44,051 nucleotides of DNA from Pseudomonadota bacterium. GTDB taxonomy: Bacteria > Pseudomonadota > Gammaproteobacteria > Burkholderiales > Gallionellaceae. The DNA lies in the NCBI GenBank assembly GCA_021783995.1, contig JAJXTH010000020.1:1-44051 (forward strand), in the 5' to 3' direction. Below the pieces are notes generated by a model that was given only the letters and a program-made list of their open reading frames with translations, was not told the origin of the DNA and made no database searches. Positions within the stretch are counted from its first letter, which is position 1. Every line of letters starts with the position of its first letter. A program made the position numbers and the translations under genes. Below are positions 40,514 through 44,051 of the stretch, one piece after another.

Positions 40514-41247
40514 AGATTCGATGCGACAGCGGATTCACCCTGGTCGAGATCGCAATCGCGCTTTTCATCCTCGCCCTTCTTCTGGGCACGGGACTGACGC
40601 TGCTCTCCACAGAGCTTGAACAGCGCCATGTCGAGGACACCAGGGAGATGCTCTACGATGCGCGCGAGTTGCTGCTGGGCTATGCGCTCGCGCATTTCGC
40701 GACTGGTGATGCACGCCCCTATCTGCCCTGCCCGGATGCAATGCCGGGCACTACCGTATCGGTCGGCAATGTCGCCAACGACGGACAGGAAGACCGCAAT
40801 GCAGCGACCGGCGCATGTGACGTCCAGGAAGGAAATTTTCCCTGGGTCACGCTGGGGCTGACACCGCAGTCGGATGCGTGGGCCAACCGTTTGCGCTACC
40901 GGGTAAGCAGCAGCTTCTCAAACCGCAGTGCAGGCATGCAGCTCGCCTATGCTGGAGACATCAACGTGCTGGATGCGGCATCGGGCGGGAACAGCATCGC
41001 GCTTGACGTTCCCGCAATCATACTCTCCCACGGCAGGAACGGCCTGGGCGCGATCAATTCGGCAGGGCTTTCCAATCCCATGCCAACAGGCACCAACGAG
41101 ACGGCCAACACCGACATCACGGTCAACTTCGTCAGCCACACGCCGACGCCGGCAGGTGTAGCAGGCGGTTACTTCGACGATCAGCTCATATGGCTGTCGC
41201 AATATGTGCTGTTCAACCGCCTGGTCCAGGCAGGAAGACTCCCATGA
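40510..41247 (+). CDS. type IV pseudopilin with LPCPD ectodomain
   Basis: A 245-residue prepilin: leader MKIRCDSG cleaved before FTLVEIAIALFILALLLG, with Glu5 present. The ectodomain carries 'ELLLGYALAHF', 'YLPCPD', 'GNFPWVTLGL', 'NRLRYRVSSSF', 'VPAIILSHGRNGLGAINSAG' and 'DDQLIWLSQYVLFNRL'. This is an uncharacterised but recurrent proteobacterial pseudopilin layout, related to copy A of the preceding protein. The ATG at 40510 overlaps the previous stop (ATGA); an in-frame ATG at 40504 also exists. Its stop overlaps the response regulator start. Confidence 0.82.
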   Translation: MKIRCDSGFTLVEIAIALFILALLLGTGLTLLSTELEQRHVEDTREMLYDARELLLGYALAHFATGDARPYLPCPDAMPGTTVSVGNVANDGQEDRNAATGACDVQEGNFPWVTLGLTPQSDAWANRLRYRVSSSFSNRSAGMQLAYAGDINVLDAASGGNSIALDVPAIILSHGRNGLGAINSAGLSNPMPTGTNETANTDITVNFVSHTPTPAGVAGGYFDDQLIWLSQYVLFNRLVQAGRLP

Positions 41248-41861
41248 AAGATATCATGACTGATGCCGAATTGCTGATCGTCGAGGACGATGCAGACATC
41301 AACCGCCATCTCTCCCAGGTACTGGCGAACGAGGGTTATTGCGTTCATTCTGCGCACGATCGCAATGAGGCGCTCGCTATCAGTCCCCAGCCCATGCTGG
41401 TGCTGCTGGACATGGGATTGCCGCCCGCAAGACAATACATCAGCGAAGGTCTGATTCTGATCGACGCCCTGCTGGCATGTGAGCCGCGCAGCAAGATAAT
41501 CGCGATCACGGGGCATGACGAGGATCAGGCTGCATACGAGGCAGTGCGTCGAGGCGCATTCGATTTTCTGAAAAAGCCCGCGTCGGTCGGTGAAATTGTA
41601 ACAGCCATCAGGCGCGCAGCGCTGTTTCTGCATCACGAGATGAGGCTTTCCGAATGCGGCGAGACCCGCCTTCATCTCACCGTGAAGATTTCCGACGGGC
41701 CGCGTGAATGCGCCGACACGGTCGAGGAGCAGATCATCCGCCACACGCTGTCCGACACGAACGGGAATGTTTCTGAAGCCGCGCGCCGCCTGGGACTGGT
41801 GCGCGAAAACCTCTACTACTACCTGAAGAAATACGGCATACATCCAAACCGGACTCAGTAG
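41244..41861 (+). CDS. receiver-Fis response regulator (PrsR-like receiver, no AAA+ domain)
   Basis: A 205-residue response regulator. Receiver (about 8-125): acidic pocket E14-D15-D16, phospho-acceptor Asp56 in 'LVLLDMGLPP', Thr in 'IIAITGHDE' and Lys at 110/111 ('DFLKKPAS'). After a linker, a Fis-type helix-turn-helix ('NVSEAARRLGLVRENLYYYLKKYGI', about 175-199). The sigma-54 AAA+ module is absent. 'DMGLPP.....SEGL' followed by 'K.I.ITG' recalls PrsR, the PEP-CTERM regulator (from memory). ATG 41244 overlaps the pseudopilin stop. No kinase is in the window. It probably controls pilin genes (inference). Confidence 0.85.
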   Translation: MKDIMTDAELLIVEDDADINRHLSQVLANEGYCVHSAHDRNEALAISPQPMLVLLDMGLPPARQYISEGLILIDALLACEPRSKIIAITGHDEDQAAYEAVRRGAFDFLKKPASVGEIVTAIRRAALFLHHEMRLSECGETRLHLTVKISDGPRECADTVEEQIIRHTLSDTNGNVSEAARRLGLVRENLYYYLKKYGIHPNRTQ

Positions 41862-41942
41862 CCAGTGTAAAAGCTTTTTACTTCACGACGCGCCCTGCAA
41901 AACATAAAGTCCTGTCAGCCATCATGTGACAAGGAGAAAGAC

Positions 41943-42620
41943 ATGCGGTGCAGCCACAGGAATTCTTCATGCGGTTTCACGCTGGTGGAACTCGCCATCG
42001 TGCTGGTCATCATCGGGCTGCTGTTGGCTGCCGTATTCAAGGGGCAGGAAATGATACAGAATGCCAAGGCCAAGAATCTCGTCAACGACCTGAAGGGCGT
42101 GTCCGCCGCCTACTATTCCTACCAGGACCGCTACAAGGCCATCCCTGGAGACGACAAGGCCGCCACCAGCCATCTCGGGCAGCCTGCCTTTGATGGCAAC
42201 GGGGACGGCATCATCAGCGGCGCATATTCCGACGACAACGCGACCATCAGCACAGAGAGCCAGGCTTTCTGGCAGCACACACGCATGGCAGGATTCATGT
42301 CTGGCACAGCCACCAGCACCTCGGCGCCCGCCGGCACCAATGCGATGGGCGGACTCCTGGGCGTACAGGACGGAAGCACAACCGCGATATACGGCATGAC
42401 GGGACCCGTGGTTTGCGCTGGCAGCATACCCTGGAAAATCGCCCAGGCGGTCGATCTCATGATAGACGATGGCAACAGCGAAACGGGCAATGTCAGGGCA
42501 GGTGCGGCAAGCGCAACGCCCAACCAGGCGACTGCCGCCGCCGCATCGCTGGTCTATGGCACAGGGGCTGCCGCACCCGCATCGCCCGACGAGCTGCATA
42601 CGCTTTGCATGAAGATATGA
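41943..42620 (+). CDS. type IV pilin with Ca-binding-like loop
   Basis: A 225-residue prepilin cleaved after Gly11 ('SSCG|FTLVELAIVLVIIGLLLAAVFKGQEM'), Glu5 present. The ectodomain contains 'DGNGDGII' (84-91), a DxNxDG calcium-binding-type loop, and 'GPVVCAGSIPWKIAQAVDLMIDDGNSETGNVRAG' with a probable C-terminal Cys pair (VVC...TLC). The only clear gap in the operon (81 bases) precedes it, with AAGGAGAAAG before the ATG, so it may have its own promoter and be a major pilin. The gap holds a near-palindrome around AAAAGCTTTT and no clear sigma-54 site. Confidence 0.88.
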   Translation: MRCSHRNSSCGFTLVELAIVLVIIGLLLAAVFKGQEMIQNAKAKNLVNDLKGVSAAYYSYQDRYKAIPGDDKAATSHLGQPAFDGNGDGIISGAYSDDNATISTESQAFWQHTRMAGFMSGTATSTSAPAGTNAMGGLLGVQDGSTTAIYGMTGPVVCAGSIPWKIAQAVDLMIDDGNSETGNVRAGAASATPNQATAAAASLVYGTGAAAPASPDELHTLCMKI

Positions 42621-43300
42621 GGTTCAACCGCAATCCGGGATTCACGCTGATCGAGATCGCAATCGTGCTGGTGATCATCGGCCTTTTGCTGGGAGGCGTA
42701 TTCAAAGGCCAGGAGATGATCACGCAAGGCAGAATAAAGTCTGCGATCAACGATCTCTCGGGCATCACTGCCGCCTATTATGCCTATCTCGACCGCTACA
42801 AGGCGCTGCCTGGCGACGACAGCCAGGCAAATGCGCGCTGGCCAGCATCCGTATTGCCTGCAGGTGCGAGCGGCAACAGCGACGGCACCATCACGGGCGC
42901 ATACAATGCAACGGGCCCGGCCTCCGTTGAATCGCAGTATTTCTGGATGCACCTGAGGGCTGCCGGACTCGTGACGGGTTCAGCCGCATCCGCGCTGCAG
43001 CCGCTCAATGCAGCCGGCGGCATCATAGGCGTAGAGACCGGGAACGGTGCAAATCCTCCAGGCGAAGTGCTTGAAACCAGTAGCGCGGGCACGGGATTCA
43101 CGGGCTTCATGATCTGCTCGTCCGGGCTGTCAGACAGGGTGGCCGCTGCGGTCGACAGACAACTCGACGACGGCATACCCAACACCGGAAGCATACGCGC
43201 GCAGCTGACTGCGACACCGGATCCCATACAGACAACAGCGATGAGCGGAACTTATACCGATACCGGCACGACCCTGGTGACGATCTGCAAGGCGCTGTGA
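42617..43300 (+). CDS. type IV pilin, paralog of the preceding gene
   Basis: A 227-residue prepilin, leader MRFNRNPG, mature start FTLIEIAIVLVIIGLLLGGVFKGQEM. The first 60 mature residues closely follow the preceding pilin ('AYYAYLDRYKALPGDD' against 'AYYSYQDRYKAIPGDD'). The ectodomains diverge, and the calcium-type loop is degenerate ('GNSDGTITG'). A C-terminal Cys pair ('FMICSS...VTICKAL') is kept. It overlaps the first pilin by 4 bases (ATGA), pointing to tandem duplication. It is the last gene of the operon, 10 bases from the convergent lipoprotein stop. Confidence 0.87.
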   Translation: MRFNRNPGFTLIEIAIVLVIIGLLLGGVFKGQEMITQGRIKSAINDLSGITAAYYAYLDRYKALPGDDSQANARWPASVLPAGASGNSDGTITGAYNATGPASVESQYFWMHLRAAGLVTGSAASALQPLNAAGGIIGVETGNGANPPGEVLETSSAGTGFTGFMICSSGLSDRVAAAVDRQLDDGIPNTGSIRAQLTATPDPIQTTAMSGTYTDTGTTLVTICKAL

Positions 43301-43310
43301 CTTGGACGCG

Positions 43311-43883
43311 TTAGTATGCGGTCGGAAGCTTGGACTGTCCTATCCCCTGAAGCGGCCCCAGCGGATTCCTCTCCTCCTCGAACTGATGGATGGAGGGCTC
43401 GCCACCCGTCAGCTTGTAGACCACCACATCGCCTTTCAGGAGGATGACGCCTACAAAGCTCCAGCCGACCACGTCGGTCTTGCGCCTAAAATTCAGGAAG
43501 TCCGCCCAGAAATTCCCGTAACGCTTGCGATCGATCACGCTTTGCTTGACTTCATATCCCTGACAGGCGGTTTTCGCGCTGATACATTCCTTCACGCCCT
43601 CGTCGAGATCGTCCGCATTGACCGAAGGGCTTGGAATGAAGCGCCTCAGCACGTCAGAGTAGTTCAATATCGCGATGTTCGGGTTCTCCTGTGGAACGAG
43701 CTTCAATGCCTTCAGGTCGGCGACTGTCGTTTTGTGCGGAACGATCTTGTCGAAGGTCTGCTGTACCTCCTGATAGCTGCTCCAAGGGCTGATGGTGATG
43801 TTCTTGGCCTTGGGCAGAAGCGAGCCGCAGCCATGAAGGAGCAGCGCAAGGATTGCAAAGACGATGGTTCTTGCAGAGACCAT
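43311..43883 (-). CDS. hypothetical lipoprotein
   Basis: A 190-residue protein with signal peptide and lipobox LHGC (Cys19), followed by Gly-Ser, then a mixed domain with 'PWSSYQEVQQTFDKIVPHKTTVADLKALKL', two cysteines ('ECISAKTACQGYEV') and 'FRRKTDVVGWSFVGVILLKGDVVVYKLTGG'. No function is recognised; a helix-strand pattern like SmpA/BamE is possible but unproven. A GGAG ribosome site precedes the ATG, and TATAAT reads on the minus strand at 43911-43916 without a good -35. It converges on the pilin operon. Confidence 0.75.
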   Translation of the reverse strand: MVSARTIVFAILALLLHGCGSLLPKAKNITISPWSSYQEVQQTFDKIVPHKTTVADLKALKLVPQENPNIAILNYSDVLRRFIPSPSVNADDLDEGVKECISAKTACQGYEVKQSVIDRKRYGNFWADFLNFRRKTDVVGWSFVGVILLKGDVVVYKLTGGEPSIHQFEEERNPLGPLQGIGQSKLPTAY

Positions 43884-43949
43884 GCCAAACTCCAGGGATA
43901 GCGATGGCCAATTATATTCTATTTCCTATTGCTCCGGCCCCATGAAGTT

Positions 43950-44051
43950 TCAAGCGGCAGCATATTTGACCCTGGGGTCCTGAAAGTAGCTCATCACCCG
44001 CCCGGGTGATTTTTCCAGCATCGCCATGTGCTCGTTGGCCGCCTCGCGCAG
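43950..44051 (-). CDS. 3' end of an unidentified gene
   Basis: The last 33 codons of a minus-strand gene running in from beyond the right edge: LREAANEHMAMLEKSPGRVM, then SYFQDPRVKYAAA and TGA at 43950-43952. The frame is open to the window edge. The fragment is too short to name. Confidence 0.5.
   Translation of the reverse strand: MREAANEHMAMLEKSPGRVMSYFQDPRVKYAAA

Overview
The window looks like chromosomal DNA of a betaproteobacterium, most plausibly from the Gallionella/Sideroxydans/Nitrosomonas side of the group. That placement is an inference from content: a PEP-CTERM protein with a sigma-54-type promoter, monomeric NADP-isocitrate dehydrogenase, an MSHA-type pilus locus, NnrS, an ArgJ-AAA ATPase pair and the M23 peptidase-SecA pairing. 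No rRNA, CRISPR array, insertion sequence, integrase or phage gene was seen, and no gene-free stretch exceeds about 290 bases. Genes are tightly packed and all those readable end to end appear intact.

Left part (1-11.8 kb): tRNA-Ser(UGA), a PEP-CTERM surface protein behind a sigma-54-like promoter, a divergent Slp-family lipoprotein, then a long minus-strand series read right to left: NUDIX hydrolase, mnmA, lpxC, a small membrane protein; M23 peptidase, secA, a cyclic-nucleotide-fold protein, argJ and an AAA+ ATPase. dciA runs on the plus strand between them. tRNA-Leu(CAA) and a small Lys/Ala-rich secreted protein with a clean terminator close the block.

Middle part (11.9-31.2 kb): queA-tgt-yajC-secD-secF (tRNA modification plus Sec accessory membrane proteins) and a DedA protein on the plus strand. 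The phosphate transporter pstSCAB follows on the minus strand with a candidate Pho box, then a CorA-family transporter with an N-terminal MgtE_N-like segment. rpmB-rpmG follow with a good promoter and terminator, then nnrS, a PAS-GAF-GGDEF-EAL protein with a degenerate GGDEF site, a small periplasmic OB-like protein, rluE, icd and a glycine-zipper lipoprotein.

Right part (31.5-43.3 kb): an MSHA-like type IV pilus operon. It encodes a secretin lipoprotein (MshL), a TPR protein, the extension ATPase with an MshEN-type N-terminus (MshE), a platform protein (MshG), a GspL/PilM-like fusion, a PilO/MshJ-like protein, an MshK-like protein, a large GspK/PilX-like pseudopilin with an internally duplicated ectodomain, a pseudopilin related to it, a receiver-Fis response regulator and two paralogous pilins. 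Nearly every junction is a start/stop overlap, so the locus reads as one translationally coupled unit. The most notable points are the duplicated tip-like pseudopilin, the PrsR-like receiver-Fis protein inside the pilin genes, and the PEP-CTERM sigma-54 promoter at the other end of the window. The window ends in a lipoprotein gene and the 3' end of an unidentified minus-strand gene.
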